Assembly (NCBI GenBank): GCA_040383885.1
Contig: JBEICQ010000130.1
Location: 1-6,449, forward strand
Reading direction: 5' to 3'
DNA length: 6,449 nt
Origin: JBEICQ01 sp040383885
GTDB lineage: Bacteria; Bacteroidota; Bacteroidia; UBA4408
In this document: piece after piece, positions 6,323-6,449 of the stretch
How positions within the stretch are numbered: the first letter of the stretch is position 1
Layout of the letters: each line of letters opens with the position of its first letter
Translations under genes and position numbers: made by a program
Notes under the pieces: generated by a model
The model's input: the letters and a program-made list of their open reading frames with translations, nothing else
What the model was told of the DNA's origin: nothing
Database searches by the model: none

Positions 6323-6449
6323 ATGAAAATTATTGAAATCACTTCCCGCATTACTGAATACCCAGGCATACATGATCTGGTAAAAGAAGACAGGGAATTG
6401 CTTGAACATGCCATCCGGGCATCTAAAATGGCCTATGCCCCCTATTCAA
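6323..6449 (+). CDS. cdd: cytidine deaminase, N-terminal part (truncated by window edge)
   Basis: The first 42 codons from ATG 6323 are open to the right edge. The stretch AIRASKMAYAPYS (30-42) matches the start of the cytidine deaminase fold, where A-YAPYS is followed in the family by a phenylalanine and VGAA, and the preceding VKEDRELLEHA helix is as in Bacteroidota homologues. These enzymes convert cytidine and deoxycytidine to uridine and deoxyuridine in pyrimidine salvage, using a zinc ion. The zinc-binding HAE and PCxxC motifs would lie outside the window, so activity cannot be judged. The N-terminal residues before the first helix match the longer N-terminus common in Bacteroidota. The gene lies 129 bases after gcdH on the same strand, with two hairpins between them. 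Confidence 0.82.
   Translation, partial: MKIIEITSRITEYPGIHDLVKEDRELLEHAIRASKMAYAPYS

Overview
The window reads as chromosomal DNA of a member of the Bacteroidota. The open reading frames have moderate GC. The translated proteins have the look of that phylum, for example the DHT-containing O-antigen ligase, the PMT-type glycosyltransferase with a C-terminal extension, and the cytidine deaminase N-terminus. Upstream of two genes there is a perfect copy of the Bacteroidota -7 promoter box TAnnTTTG, and Shine-Dalgarno sequences are weak or absent. I cannot place it below phylum from the sequence alone.

Layout. Positions 1-4909 are a leftward (minus-strand) block of four genes. In transcription order they are: a two-helix Wzz-type polysaccharide co-polymerase (3911-4909); an O-antigen ligase/Wzy-type multi-spanning membrane protein that overlaps its end (2550-3971); a soluble LutA/YkgE-type cysteine-rich (Fe-S) protein with its own promoter (1718-2440); and a large GT39/PMT_2-type membrane glycosyltransferase (1655 down to position 1) that runs off the left edge. 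From 4910 rightwards the genes are on the plus strand: a complete acyl-CoA dehydrogenase that matches glutaryl-CoA dehydrogenase at its diagnostic residues (5009-6193), and the first 42 codons of a cytidine deaminase (6323 to the right edge). No stretch longer than 130 bases lacks a gene. No tRNA, rRNA, IS element or CRISPR array was seen.

How the genes may work together. The co-polymerase and the ligase/polymerase look like a pair that sets the length of, and polymerises or transfers, an undecaprenyl-linked surface glycan. The GT-C glycosyltransferase could add sugars from a lipid-linked donor on the periplasmic side. No flippase, initiating transferase or nucleotide-sugar gene is in view, so this is at most part of a pathway. 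The Fe-S protein, the dehydrogenase and the deaminase are metabolic genes with no visible link to glycan synthesis. I see no strong evidence for an undescribed system. The points most worth checking are the extra C-terminal domain on the glycosyltransferase, the solitary LutA-like protein, and the very short leaders implied by the promoter boxes.
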